A DNA stretch of 64,000 nucleotides from VYFG01 sp965248685 (GCA_965248685.1 CBDFKC010000003.1:2852001-2916000); one strand, 5' to 3'; shown: positions 19,184 to 28,627, counted from the first letter of the stretch. The notes: generated from the sequence alone by a model not told the origin. Program-made: numbers and translations.

Positions 19184-19912
19184 ATGTTTGGAATTTTATC
19201 AGGGTATAAATCTCTCCAGATGAATTCTGTTTCCATTATTTCATCTCTGATTGATGACATTACCCAGCATCTTGAAAACAGGCAAGGTATACCAGGTGTA
19301 TGGCAAATTCTGGACGCTATCAAGAGCACACCCCGATCAGTTTCTGACGGAATACTACAAACGCCGAATCCACCTGTCCATCCAGTTGGTCTGTCCCACG
19401 CGATTGCCGCGATACCTGTTCAAGGGTTGGCCACAATTGCAAATGGAATTTGTCAGGCATGGGACTTTTTTAATTGGGGGGTGGATCAGGGACAATACTA
19501 TGAGTCTGGATCAAATGTAGGAGACGCCTATCGATTTGGTAATATGAGCACAATTTTAATTGGACCGACGGATGCAGTGTTTTCCAGCAATAACCTTCTG
19601 TTAGGTATTTATTATCTCGAACCAAATGTACTTTATCGGGACCATGCTCATACTGCTCCTGAGCTTTATTTAAATCTAACCGGACCCACCCGTTGGAGAT
19701 TCGGTACTGATTGTCCATGGCAGATCCAATCTGCAGACTCAATCGTGTGGAATCCCTCGGGGACAATTCATGCGACCCACGTAGGAGCATCACCATTTCT
19801 TGCAATTTTTGCATGGATTGGTGATATTAATTGTCTTTGTCACGTAGTCCCCGCGGATGATTGGCACATATTACAGTCCAATTCAGTCTCATCGGAGACC
19901 AAGTATGGATAG
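19184..19912 (+). CDS. DMSP-lyase-like cupin protein
   Basis: A 242-residue protein with a C-terminal cupin barrel. The metal-site pattern Y151-x2-H154-x-H156-x3-E160-x-Y162 (YRDHAHTAPELYLNL), then H196 (WNPSGTIHATHV) and the ending FLAIFAWIGDI, is the arrangement of the DMSP lyase family (DddL/DddQ-like), which cleaves dimethylsulfoniopropionate to acrylate and dimethyl sulfide. Many family relatives have other or unknown activities, so substrate is not proven. Its start is uncertain (ATG 19184 or 19220). It overlaps the DUF1989 gene by 8 bases, implying coupled translation and a joint role. Confidence 0.7.
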   Translation: MFGILSGYKSLQMNSVSIISSLIDDITQHLENRQGIPGVWQILDAIKSTPRSVSDGILQTPNPPVHPVGLSHAIAAIPVQGLATIANGICQAWDFFNWGVDQGQYYESGSNVGDAYRFGNMSTILIGPTDAVFSSNNLLLGIYYLEPNVLYRDHAHTAPELYLNLTGPTRWRFGTDCPWQIQSADSIVWNPSGTIHATHVGASPFLAIFAWIGDINCLCHVVPADDWHILQSNSVSSETKYG

Positions 19913-20495
19913 AGAGAGTTATTATTCCCAGAGATCTGCGGTTTCTGTAAATCTAGCGCAGGGACAATGCTGTCGGGTGGTTGATTCTGAAGGTGGCCAG
20001 GTGATTGATACTTGGGCCTTCAATCAAAATAATTTTGATGAATATTTATCCATGGAGCATAGCCGCTCGGCTAATTACCGGATATTGTTTAAACCCGGAG
20101 ATGTTCTGGTCAGTAATCACTTCGAACCGATGCTTGCTTTGACAGAAGACACCTCCCCCGGAATTCATGATACGTTACACGCGGCTTACAGCGCGGCAAG
20201 CAATAAGTTTTATGGCGCAAGTCAACTGCGGCTAAATTGTCAGGGCAATCTTGCCGGCCATTTGGCACTACAGGGTGTCGAACTCGCCCACATACCATGC
20301 CCCTGGAATTTATTCGAGCATGCTGTGGTCAAACCTGGCGGGAGTCTAGTGGATGAAGTATCTGCTGCGAAATCCGGGGATTATGTCGAACTCGAAGCAA
20401 AAATGGATTTAATTTCGGTTTGTTCTGCCAGTCCGTCTGTGGTGGGTTTGATAAGTAGGACTGAACCCCGGTCCGCGGCGATAGATATTATTTGA
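19905..20495 (+). CDS. DUF1989 (urea-carboxylase-associated type) protein
   Basis: From ATG 19905, 196 residues. Features are CCRVVDSEGGQVIDTWAF, FKPGDVLVSN, ALTEDTSPGIHDTLHAAYS, HIPCPWNLFEH and SGDYVELEAKMDLI, which together match the DUF1989 fold seen in urea-carboxylase-associated proteins and in metal-dependent enzymes of similar shape. The normal cysteine of the last motif is not obvious. The start overlaps the preceding cupin stop (ATGGATAG), so the two proteins are probably made together. A role in metabolising an amino-acid-derived or sulfonium substrate is plausible but unproven. Confidence 0.7.
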   Translation: MDRESYYSQRSAVSVNLAQGQCCRVVDSEGGQVIDTWAFNQNNFDEYLSMEHSRSANYRILFKPGDVLVSNHFEPMLALTEDTSPGIHDTLHAAYSAASNKFYGASQLRLNCQGNLAGHLALQGVELAHIPCPWNLFEHAVVKPGGSLVDEVSAAKSGDYVELEAKMDLISVCSASPSVVGLISRTEPRSAAIDII

Positions 20496-20519
20496 TTCCA
20501 AATGGCATTCTCGTTTGTA

Positions 20520-22413
20520 TTAAAAACATATTTGTAAAATCGGTCCCGATAATGCTTTTATCGGGAAGCACTGTTGTTCCAGGTCGAAATCAGGACCGCT
20601 ACAGGCGTCACCTATATTGTCACCGTTGCTGTCTTGCTGGTCTGGGTTGGCAACCAGCGGACAATTGTCTTTGACTCCATCACTATTGTCGTCTACACCA
20701 TCATTGTCATCATCGGGATCGCAGATATTGCCCAAGTTATCGCCGTCGGTATTCTGCTGGCTTGGATTGGCAACAAATTGACAGTTGTCGACGCTATCTA
20801 AAACCGTGTCGTTGTCGTCGTCCAGATCACAAACATTCCCAAACTTGTCATTATCGGAATTCTCCTGAAGACTATTAGAAATAAACCGGCAATTGTCTGT
20901 GGCGTCGTTAACATTGTCGTTATCGTCATCAGGATCGCAGGCATTGCCCAGCGAGTCGCCGTCGGTATTTAACTGGGCTGGATTTGATATTGCAGGGCAA
21001 TTGTCTACTGCATCGGGATGACCGTCCATATCGCTATCTATGGGCGATGCCTGGCAGGCATCACCCACACCATTTAAATCCGCATCCTGCTGCCCTGGAT
21101 TGACCACTGTGGGACAATTATCCAGCTGAGTCGGTGTTACCTGGGTTTCGAAAGAAAAGTCTTTGCTCAAACCAAACCAGAACACACCATTCGAAAATTG
21201 GGCCGAGCCATTAGGGTAACCAGGTGCATTGGTATTAAACCAACCTCAAGAGCCATTGGTTGATATGACGATCGCCAGATTGTCCCCTGCTGCCACTGCA
21301 ACATCATTTAACTTAAAATCCACGAAACCGCTATTATTGGTTGGCGGATTGGGGATGGTCACCCCATCGATTGAAGACGTACCAGGGTCAGCGCCAATCA
21401 AAGTACGAATGGATAGTTGCAGGTTACCCGAACTACAGGATACTGGTAGGGAAACCCTGGCTAAATTGCCACTGATATCTACGCTGAATGTCTGGGCCAG
21501 AAGAATTGCCCCGGGATCACCATTGGCAACATTAAATACATTGGTAACAGCTCCGCGTCCATGACTCTGATCGACCGCGGTGCCATTGTAAATGCCATCA
21601 CCATCAATATCGGCATCGCACAGATCACGTTCACCGTCGTCATCCACATCGGCCTGGTCAGCATTGGCGATAGTCGGACAATTGTCATCAGTAATCCCGA
21701 TTCCATCGCTGTCTTTGTCGTAAAGAAAACTGACACCGGCCAAATCGTCTGCCTGGGTATTTCCAAATCTCCAATTATCCCAAACATAATCGCGGAAGAA
21801 TTGGGAGTATGATTCAAACCCAGATCATGACCCAATTCATGCACTGCAACCCGCCTGAATTCGGTGCGAAATACTCCGACGCCACCAGTGAAATCGAAAA
21901 TCGCATCCCCCGCGTACAGGTCCCATTGCCGGGTATTGTGGAATATCGTGCCGGTTTTAGTGGATTGGCCGCTGGACGAAAATGTCTGTTGTACCGCAAG
22001 GGTAGTCGGACCAAATGCCATCCCGCAGGCAGTAGTAACAAATGCCACACCGCTTCTGGGGTCGGTGCTGGCGCCACTACAAACGTCGGCTGCGCCATTG
22101 TTCTGCACTGCTGAATAGTTAAACACGGAACTACTACTCCAGATGTTCAGGGCATCAGCATAGGCGGCGTCAAGTGCCGCTGATGTTGGCCTCCTGGAAA
22201 AACATTTGGTTGGTTGGCGCCTGGCGGATTGGACCCAGCTAGATCGACATTTACCCTGGCTTCTCCGTTCTGCCAGGAGCTACTGGTAAGTTCAAAGGCA
22301 CCGATTTGTCCAACCCAACATGATAAACCGAGAGCAATCAGCGATTTCAACCAGAGTACGGCAATTAAACGGGACTTTAATATATTGCCCAAGAGGAAAA
22401 TATTTGCGACCAA
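20520..22413 (-). pseudogene. Decayed secreted metalloprotease with TSP3 repeats and C-terminal CFPI...IC motif
   Basis: Read in reverse, the frame runs: signal peptide and beta region (22413 to about 22190); a protease domain with the metzincin zinc site HELGHDLGLNH (21809-21841); a proprotein-convertase-like beta domain; six to seven calcium-binding TSP3 repeats (DxDxDGxxDxxDNCP, then NPxQxDxDxDxxGxxCD); and the tail CFPIKALSGPILQICF. The coding frame changes near 22190 and again near 21785, each consistent with a single lost base, and an in-frame TGA lies at 21246-21248. Sequence on both sides of each break remains family-like, so this is a recent pseudogene or carries sequencing errors. 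The intact product would be a calcium-stabilised extracellular protease. Confidence 0.8.
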
Positions 22414-23052
22414 CTAATTACTTCGATTAATCAATGCCTGTTCGAACTGCTGCTTTGACATTGCATTTTCTATCTGGTCCCGGGAATTCGCGGTAACTAC
22501 TTTTGCGGCGATGCCTTTGCTAAATAGATTTTGTTCACAAGAAAGAGCTGTTCGACTATTTTCCTGGGGTGCACTGGATTCAAGCCCCATTACTGAGAAT
22601 TTATTGATGGCGGCGACCCTTTCAATTCCGTGAACATCAGACTCCACCAAGAAATGTCTCTGGCTCCAGCCTACCAGAGGATTGATAAAAATTTTAGTGG
22701 TTGAAAATACGAAATAAAACCCTTTCTCACCAATGCGCGGATTGATAAGACCCTCGACTGAAAGGATTGTATCGCTGACAGTACCACCGGCAAATTGGAG
22801 GGTGATAGTTGGCAAGGCGTAAACGCCTTTGATCACGTCCTTGATATTGAATTCGATATAGGTTGCTATACTGGTGTTGGAGCTATTCCATTTTGCTTCA
22901 GTATCGATGACTTCACCCTCGAAAACAAGATCTGATTGGGCCAGCATTTCATCAATATCAATTTGTAGAATAGTGGCCGCGGACGCTGAAACAGGGATTG
23001 CCAGCGCAAGCAAAATAGCGGTAATAAACGGGCGTACTAAATCAGAAAGCAC
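22414..23052 (-). CDS. Secreted hypothetical protein next to the metalloprotease
   Basis: A 212-residue protein with a clear signal peptide (AILLALAIPVSASAA). The mature part begins with DEMLAQSDLVFEGEVIDTEAKW, then YIEFNIKDVIKG and a GGT segment, a beta-rich pattern I recall in uncharacterised exported proteins that sit beside matrixin-like proteases. It ends one base before the metalloprotease frame on the same strand, so the two were probably co-expressed. No catalytic residues are recognised. It appears intact although its partner is broken. Confidence 0.6.
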   Translation of the reverse strand: MLSDLVRPFITAILLALAIPVSASAATILQIDIDEMLAQSDLVFEGEVIDTEAKWNSSNTSIATYIEFNIKDVIKGVYALPTITLQFAGGTVSDTILSVEGLINPRIGEKGFYFVFSTTKIFINPLVGWSQRHFLVESDVHGIERVAAINKFSVMGLESSAPQENSRTALSCEQNLFSKGIAAKVVTANSRDQIENAMSKQQFEQALINRSN

Positions 23053-23369
23053 GGCGGGGGAGAGCTATATATCGAGTATTTCAATGCCAGCATGGTGCGG
23101 CCCAGGGCAACTTTACAATAAATTAATTCAGGTTAGTTGAATTCCCCCGAAGCCAAAGTCGAATTGTGCTCACCTCTGATTTAAAACAACGCTTAGATCG
23201 CTTTGAGGCCAACCTCAAACAGAGCCTTGGGTGATTTTAATAATTGCCCGAATAATCCAGGGAGACCAACCAAATCAAGCTGATTCGACTATCGCGATGC
23301 TTGCGGGAAACACCGAGGTGGTTGCTCCCGGGACGCTGGAGATACCAACCCCGAAATCATGACAAAAAT
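23053..23369. other. Intergenic region with faint coding remnants
   Basis: Two short plus-strand stretches look protein-like but are in different frames: from 23167, VLTSDLKQRLDRFEANLKQ, and from 23231 about 43 codons ending VVAPGTLEIPTPKS at 23360. They may be the two ends of a deleted or frameshifted small gene. No homology is recognised. Nothing else is seen in this 317-base gap. Confidence 0.25.
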
Positions 23370-23747
23370 TTAGCTCGCTGGTATTAACCGCGGATTCCAA
23401 AATACCGCACCCTTTGACTTGGCCTCGTCAATAAACTGTTCCCCGGTCCAGGCTTTTTGCTGATCCAGAAACCCTTCTTTCATCACTCTAATCATAAACG
23501 AGTCGGCATTTTTTAAATCTCTACTCTTAATCGCACGACGGGTGTCCAATGGCGTGTTGCCAAGATAAATCCAGTCGAAGTCTCGAACGTCCTCTATATC
23601 AGCTTGAACCTGGTACAAAACGTATGCGCCAAGAGGATCCGATTGAATCTTAAAAGGTACTGTCTTAATTTTGCTGGCACACCCGGTTGCGACCGCTAAC
23701 ATAGCAATCACGCCAATACTTTTTATCACTGTGGTCAGTCTAAACAT
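23370..23747 (-). CDS. Small lipoprotein
   Basis: A roughly 125-residue protein with a lipoprotein signal (IGVIAMLAVATGC), so it is likely acylated at Cys and held in the outer membrane. The mature part has SDPLGAYVLYQV and YLGNTPLDTR, which recalls PEGA-type surface domains, and a KEGFLDQQKAW segment shared in style with the neighbour at 23752. The start ATG at 23747 is preferred because GGAA lies 8-9 bases upstream; an ATG at 23762 overlaps the preceding gene. It probably forms an operon with that neighbour. Confidence 0.6.
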   Translation of the reverse strand: MFRLTTVIKSIGVIAMLAVATGCASKIKTVPFKIQSDPLGAYVLYQVQADIEDVRDFDWIYLGNTPLDTRRAIKSRDLKNADSFMIRVMKEGFLDQQKAWTGEQFIDEAKSKGAVFWNPRLIPAS

Positions 23748-23751
23748 ATAC

Positions 23752-24099
23752 TTATTCCGCATTTTTGATGAGGTCAAATTGAAGGTGTTGTGGTTGTGAG
23801 AAGGCATCACCGGTCGATGCGTGGTCCAGATTTAACCAGAACGATTTGACAGCATCCTGATAGCCTTCCTTGTGTAATCTTAAATTCATATATTTTCGTC
23901 GAGTCTTACTACTACGCCAATGATATTCCACCGGGGTAACGCCGATGGCGGATCCATCCCCCATATCAAAAACCTGCACTCCTTCGGGGCTTGACTTTAT
24001 TGATGCGACGCCATGGTAAGTAGTACAGCCACTGGTGGCCAGGATGAATAAACTGAGGAAGATTGTTTGACCAAACCTGAGTCGGGAGAAGAGATCCAT
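23752..24099 (-). CDS. Small lipoprotein, PEGA-like
   Basis: A 115-residue protein with lipobox LATSGC near residue 25. The mature domain reads ASIKSSPEGVQVFDMGDGSAIGVTPVEYHW, then LRLHKEGYQDAVKSFWL, the strand pattern of a PEGA-like domain (SxPxGAxVxxdgxxxGxTP). It is followed four bases on by a second lipoprotein of similar layout, suggesting an old tandem duplication. Role unknown; such proteins often sit in the envelope. Confidence 0.6.
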   Translation of the reverse strand: MDLFSRLRFGQTIFLSLFILATSGCTTYHGVASIKSSPEGVQVFDMGDGSAIGVTPVEYHWRSSKTRRKYMNLRLHKEGYQDAVKSFWLNLDHASTGDAFSQPQHLQFDLIKNAE

Positions 24100-24294
24100 A
24101 GAACTGATTTAGATGTAGTAAAGGTTAACGAAAAGATCTTGAGAAGAATCCAGAATCAATAGTCGGAATAATATCATGGAGCACCGCTGGAACACCAAAT
24201 TGAATTCATATTTTGAATGTTGATGCCAGTGGGTCCGGCTACAGATCTTATAAACACAATTTACAATCCATCAAATTACCCCAATAATCAGGCA

Positions 24295-25053
24295 ATGTCA
24301 GACATGCACCCAATCATCGTCCTGTGGGCAATCCCACGTTCTACCTCCACAGCCTTCGAATGGATGATGCGAATGCGGCGGGATTTCACCTGTTTTCATG
24401 AGCCATTTGGAGAATGGTGGTACCAGGGGGAGGGGGCTCCGTGGCCACGGATCAAGTCAGACAGTCCTCGGATTCCCGGGCTGACATTTGATTCAGTCCA
24501 GGATAGATTGCTCAAGGCAGCCCGACAGGGACCGGTATTCATTAAGGATTTTCCGCATTATGTTGAACAGGCCTGGGATCAACAATTTTTGAGCCACTTT
24601 CGCCACTCTTTTTTGATCAGGGACCCAGCGAAGGTTGCGACCTCAATGTACCGGCACTGGCCCGATTTTGAACTAAAAGAAATTGCAATTATGGAGCAGC
24701 GGGCACTGTTTGACCATTTGACAGAAATGTCTGGTGAGGTTCCCCCTTTAATTGATAGCGATGACCTTTTAGAAAACCCCCAGGGAGTAGTTCGAGCATG
24801 GTGTGACGGAGTGAATATTCCATATAAATCAGAGGCACTTAGTTGGGAGCCTGGGGAACGGTCTGAAGTCAGTTGGTATGATGGGGGTTCCTGGCATGGA
24901 AACCTTCGTAACTCAACCGGACTTGAGTCCCAGCCCTGTCAAACCGTTGATATTGGAGAGGTACCAAACCGCGTCAAGGAGATATATCAGACAGTGCTCC
25001 CGCACTACAATTATATGTATCAGTTCAGGCTGGGAGCAAATTCAGCAACTTAG
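24295..25053 (+). CDS. Sulfotransferase-like P-loop protein
   Basis: About 252 residues from ATG 24295 (an in-frame upstream ATG at 24217 would add 26 residues without family features). Near the N-terminus, IIVLWAIPRSTSTAFEWMM is the 5'-phosphosulfate-binding loop of sulfotransferase-family proteins, and RHSFLIRDPAKVATSMYRHWPDF carries the RDP...S element of the 3'-phosphate site. The size fits the family. Some such proteins lack sulfotransferase activity, so the acceptor and even activity are unknown. It converges with the GST gene, with stops 30 bases apart. Confidence 0.7.
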   Translation: MSDMHPIIVLWAIPRSTSTAFEWMMRMRRDFTCFHEPFGEWWYQGEGAPWPRIKSDSPRIPGLTFDSVQDRLLKAARQGPVFIKDFPHYVEQAWDQQFLSHFRHSFLIRDPAKVATSMYRHWPDFELKEIAIMEQRALFDHLTEMSGEVPPLIDSDDLLENPQGVVRAWCDGVNIPYKSEALSWEPGERSEVSWYDGGSWHGNLRNSTGLESQPCQTVDIGEVPNRVKEIYQTVLPHYNYMYQFRLGANSAT

Positions 25054-25083
25054 GGTATCGCAAATATTATCCAGAGAATCAGG

Positions 25084-25791
25084 TCAGATAATCGGTGTTT
25101 TGGGAACAGGTCCAAACAGGTGTTTTCGCGCTTCCATATCGGGCGCTTCGTTGCCCCGTCTGGACTTTGCTTCCTTAAACAGATCATACCCACGTCTTAA
25201 ACCCGGCCGGATTTTTAGCGAATCATACCAGCGTCGAATGTTTGGATACTGCTCAAGGTCAATGTTTTGACTTTTATAGGTTAAGACCCAGGGCCAGCTG
25301 GCCATATCGACGATACTGTATTGGTCGCATATATATTCTCGGCTTTCCAACCGTCGATTCAATTCCTCAAATAATCGTAATACATTGTTCCTATAACGCT
25401 CTATCGCATAGGGTATTTTATCTTCAGCATACAATGCGAAATGTCCATGCTGTCCCATCATCGGTCCGAGTTGGGTAGCTTGCCAAAATAGCCACTGGAT
25501 TGCCTGGTATCGATCTTGATCATGTGAAGGCAGGAATTGTTCAGATTTTTCCGCAAGATACAACAATATCGCGCCAGACTCTGCCAGGACAAACGGTCCA
25601 TGGCCACTAACTGGGGTGTGGTCGACAATGGCCGGCATTCGGTGACTGGGGCTGATTTTAGAAAAACTCTCGGTAAACTGATCTCCTCGCCCAATATTTA
25701 TCGGTATGACGTTGTAGGGCAGCGCCATTTCCTCGAGGGCGATTGATATCTTCCATCCATTTGGCGTCGGCCAGAAATAAAAATCAATCAT
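25084..25791 (-). CDS. Glutathione S-transferase family protein (Ure2p/YfcG-like)
   Basis: A 235-residue cytoplasmic protein. It has an N-terminal thioredoxin-like domain starting IDFYFWPTPNGWKISIALEEM, then RMPAIVDH and ESGAILLYLAEK (glutathione-binding SNAIL-type region), and an all-helical C-terminal domain with QYSIVDMASWPWV. This layout fits Ure2p-type GSTs that act on disulfides or small electrophiles. The start ATG at 25791 overlaps the end of the CoA-transferase gene by 8 bases, so the two are translationally coupled. Substrate unknown. Confidence 0.82.
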   Translation of the reverse strand: MIDFYFWPTPNGWKISIALEEMALPYNVIPINIGRGDQFTESFSKISPSHRMPAIVDHTPVSGHGPFVLAESGAILLYLAEKSEQFLPSHDQDRYQAIQWLFWQATQLGPMMGQHGHFALYAEDKIPYAIERYRNNVLRLFEELNRRLESREYICDQYSIVDMASWPWVLTYKSQNIDLEQYPNIRRWYDSLKIRPGLRRGYDLFKEAKSRRGNEAPDMEARKHLFGPVPKTPII

Positions 25792-27049
25792 GGGATAAAG
25801 GTGTTGAGGCAAACATTGCATATTCTGACTCGCCATTTTTCTGGACGTTTTCGGTATAGGATTCACTTCCCAATGCACCCGATTCAAGCAGACTGTTGAT
25901 TTCATCTTGAGACAGTCCAATTTCATCCAGAACCTCTTGATTATGCTCGCCTAATCTTGGCGCACCCTTGAGAACAGATGTCGGTGTTCCTTCAAATCGG
26001 GCTGCAGTCCGGGTTTGACGCAATCGACCGGCGATAGGGTGATCAATTTGTTGTACGATTTCGCTGGCGACTACCTGGGGGTGACTTATCACCTCGCGGC
26101 GGGTCAGTGCGGGAGCGCATGGTACCTCTTCTTTATCAAATATATCGAGCCATTCCTGGGTGGTTTTGGAATATAACATCTGCTGGACAATTTCAAGTCT
26201 CTCATTGACGTTTTGGTCTCTTAATGCCGGCGTTTTGAAGCGTGGGTCCTCCGGCAAATCTGGTCGGTCAAAAGCCCGGGACAATGCCATCCACTCCTTG
26301 TTGGTCATGGTCGAAACCGTCATATATCCATCTTTAGTCTGGTATATAAGATCGATAAAACTTGCTGGGGTTTGAGCATTGGTGGGTTGATCCGGGTAAG
26401 TTAAAGCACCCATATCCGACGCCCAGAGGAAATTGATTACCGCGTCCAGCATGGACAATCGAACATGTTGCCCTTTTCCATTTTTGGTGCGGGACAGTAG
26501 TGCCGCTGTAACCGCCTGGGACGCATAAACTGCGGTTAGTTTGTCCGGTAGAATAGTGCGAATTAGTCGCGGACGTTCGGTATCTGATCCCGCCTGGACC
26601 GTTGCAAGCCCCGAAATCGCCTGGATAATCGGATCATAGACCGGCTTATGGGACAACGGGCCACGTTCGCCAAAGCCGGACATTGAAATGTAAACTATAT
26701 CGGGGGTAATCTTCCTGACTACCCCGTAGGACAAACCGAGACGTTCAATCACACCAGGACGAAAGTTCTGAATAAAAACGTCAGCAGTAGCTATCAGTTT
26801 TTTCAGGGTTTCGATTCCCTGGTTATTTTTCAGATTAAGAGTAATCGACCGTTTGCTGCGATTGATGTTTAAAAAATGTGATGACAACCCATTGCGTTGT
26901 TTACCTACCGAACGGGTATGATCACCACTGCCGGGAATTTCAACCTTAATTACGTCTGCACCCTGGTCACCCAATATGGATGTTGACCAGGGGCCCGTTA
27001 GCATTGTGGTTAGCTCAACTATTCGAAATCCAGCAAGAGGTCCGCTCAT
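25784..27049 (-). CDS. CaiB/BaiF family (class III) CoA-transferase
   Basis: A 421-residue enzyme with the expected N-terminus (LAGFRIVELTTMLTGPWSTSILGDQGADVIKVE), the NFRPGVIERLGL motif and the candidate catalytic Asp D139 in KPVYDPIIQAISG, then GKGQHVRLSMLDA. These enzymes move CoA between carboxylic acids through mixed-anhydride and aspartyl-CoA intermediates, for example carnitine, formate/oxalate or racemase variants. It is the first gene of a two-gene operon with the GST. The substrate is unknown; activation of a zwitterionic acid such as carnitine or DMSP would suit the region but is only inference. Confidence 0.88.
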   Translation of the reverse strand: MSGPLAGFRIVELTTMLTGPWSTSILGDQGADVIKVEIPGSGDHTRSVGKQRNGLSSHFLNINRSKRSITLNLKNNQGIETLKKLIATADVFIQNFRPGVIERLGLSYGVVRKITPDIVYISMSGFGERGPLSHKPVYDPIIQAISGLATVQAGSDTERPRLIRTILPDKLTAVYASQAVTAALLSRTKNGKGQHVRLSMLDAVINFLWASDMGALTYPDQPTNAQTPASFIDLIYQTKDGYMTVSTMTNKEWMALSRAFDRPDLPEDPRFKTPALRDQNVNERLEIVQQMLYSKTTQEWLDIFDKEEVPCAPALTRREVISHPQVVASEIVQQIDHPIAGRLRQTRTAARFEGTPTSVLKGAPRLGEHNQEVLDEIGLSQDEINSLLESGALGSESYTENVQKNGESEYAMFASTPLSHD

Positions 27050-27260
27050 CGTTATTCTAATGTCTGATTATTGATGTATTTGTATTCAGTAGCGAACACA
27101 GAACATAAATTAAATTGATAGCCTGGGAAAATTATACTGCAATTACATTTTATCGACTGTAAAGAGTGTTCGTTTAAAGCAGAGAATATCGCAACTTTTG
27201 CAACGTATTGATTAAATTTTTAATCTAGAATTTACCAAATTAAACTGTGGATAGAGAAAA

Positions 27261-27800
27261 ATGAACAAAAATAGACGCGATTTACTAAAAGACCTGTCGC
27301 TGGCTGGATTAAGTGGTGTAGTTACCAATGAGAGGCTGGTTACCGGGATTGGTCAAGGTTTGACACGGACCAGCCATGCACAGTCTGGATTACCGGAATC
27401 ATTTGTAGGAGTTGATGTTAAAGCCAAGTATTTAAATCTATCCATCCCTTCACCAATCGATGTCCTGGTTTCTGAAGCTCACGCCGACCATATTCCAATC
27501 CCCGACCCATGGAATATAGTGGCAACCAAGAACGATGAAAATACCTATAAAATTGAAATAATGAACGGAGGTCGAAAAGCGGTAAGAACCGGAATTTTTA
27601 ACATCGATGGAAGCAAAGGAAAATTGACAAAAGATAAGCAACGTTCGTGTAAAAATTCCCTGGGTAAGATGTCCAAGACTTATATTAGTCAAGTTTCGGC
27701 AGAAGGACTCACGTTCAGGGCAAACTTTAAAGTCCTGGCAGAACTTAAATGGGATCTGGTGCCGGGAGGCGATCTATTCCCAGCGATTTATTGTGGCTAA
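27261..27800 (+). CDS. Exported hypothetical protein with Tat-like signal
   Basis: A 179-residue protein beginning KNRRDLLKDLSLAGLSGVV, a twin-arginine type signal, with possible cleavage after SHAQS-like residues near 40. The mature 140 residues have no cysteine pair or cofactor motif I can name; YKIEIMNGGRKAVRTGIFNIDG suggests a beta-sandwich similar in style to sulfur-carrier (Sox) or copper-binding periplasmic proteins, but that is weak. It stands alone between the CoA-transferase and another small exported protein. Confidence 0.5.
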   Translation: MNKNRRDLLKDLSLAGLSGVVTNERLVTGIGQGLTRTSHAQSGLPESFVGVDVKAKYLNLSIPSPIDVLVSEAHADHIPIPDPWNIVATKNDENTYKIEIMNGGRKAVRTGIFNIDGSKGKLTKDKQRSCKNSLGKMSKTYISQVSAEGLTFRANFKVLAELKWDLVPGGDLFPAIYCG

Positions 27801-27932
27801 ATTTAGATAGTGCGACTGATTCAGTTTTGTCTTTTCTGCCATAGAAACAACAGCAGACATGACTATCAATTTGTTTCACAAAGCTAATATGATATTTTGC
27901 AAACTTAACGCTTTATGCAAATAGAAGGGATT

Positions 27933-28298
27933 ATGGTAAAACAAGCAATTAAATTCCTCTTCATCGCTATATTAATTCTACCAGGGACTATATTAGCTCA
28001 GGATGTGAACGAGTTTAAGGGCCGATATATTGGTAGCGAAATTCTTGCTGGAGGGACCACAGTATCCGCTGGTAGTTACAGGCTCGTTATCAAGATATCT
28101 GCCAAAGGTAAAATAACGATCACCGATATAGAAGGTATTTCTGGATCTGGAAAACTAAAAGGAAATTACTTTAAGGTAATTAGGTCACGGTTCAGACAAA
28201 TATTTGAGGGCACAATTTCGGATGGAGTTATAACGGGTACGACCTGGGGAAATAAGTACACTGGTGATGGTACTTTTTCGGCGAAACTAGAGGAATGA
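27933..28298 (+). CDS. Small secreted hypothetical protein
   Basis: A 121-residue protein from ATG 27933, preceded by AGAAGGG as ribosome site. The signal peptide (KFLFIAILILPGTILA) has cleavage before QDV. The mature part has repeated Gly-rich short strands (FKGRYIGSEI, SGKLKGNYFKVI, GVITGTTWGNKYTGDGTF), typical of a small beta-barrel or beta-meander. Family unknown. It lies just before the repeat-rich 28.5-31.6 kb module. Confidence 0.5.
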   Translation: MVKQAIKFLFIAILILPGTILAQDVNEFKGRYIGSEILAGGTTVSAGSYRLVIKISAKGKITITDIEGISGSGKLKGNYFKVIRSRFRQIFEGTISDGVITGTTWGNKYTGDGTFSAKLEE

Positions 28299-28502
28299 AT
28301 ATAAGAAGGTGCGTTTCTTAACAACCAGAACTCAAGCGGGTTAACTGTCAGTTTAGTACACAACGGCCCTTTTAGATTTCACAACCAGTGTCCATTAAGA
28401 GTAGAGGCTATGTGAAAACGCCGAATTTAAAATCCTGGTTGGGGTAGCCCTACACATTTGCCACTTGTATTGCTATAAAGTGTTGCGTTGAATCATTGAA
28501 CC

Positions 28503-28624
28503 CACCGTATACAAGGGGCAAAAAAAGCAAAATTCGTCGCGCAATCTGATCGGTCAGCCTCAATTCATCTGCTATGCGTTAAAGATGACCACAGGACTTT
28601 TGGCGCGGACCCGTTACTTTGCTC
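28503..28624 (+). repeat. Long direct repeat, left copy
   Basis: A segment of about 122 bases that recurs in the same orientation at 31361-31484. Shared blocks include CACCGTATACAAG, CGTCGCGCAAT, GTCAGCCTCAATTCA, CTGCTATGCGTTAAAGATGACC and a closing CTTTGCTC. Differences are scattered substitutions and a two-base length change. The two copies enclose the transposase, DUF3137 and LemA genes. Confidence 0.85.
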
Positions 28625-28627
28625 TGG

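Noticed and set aside
21229..22118. Several plus-strand frames over the TSP3 metalloprotease region
   Set aside because: They are antisense shadows of the repetitive Asp/Asn-rich coding sequence; only the minus-strand reading gives domains and a zinc site.
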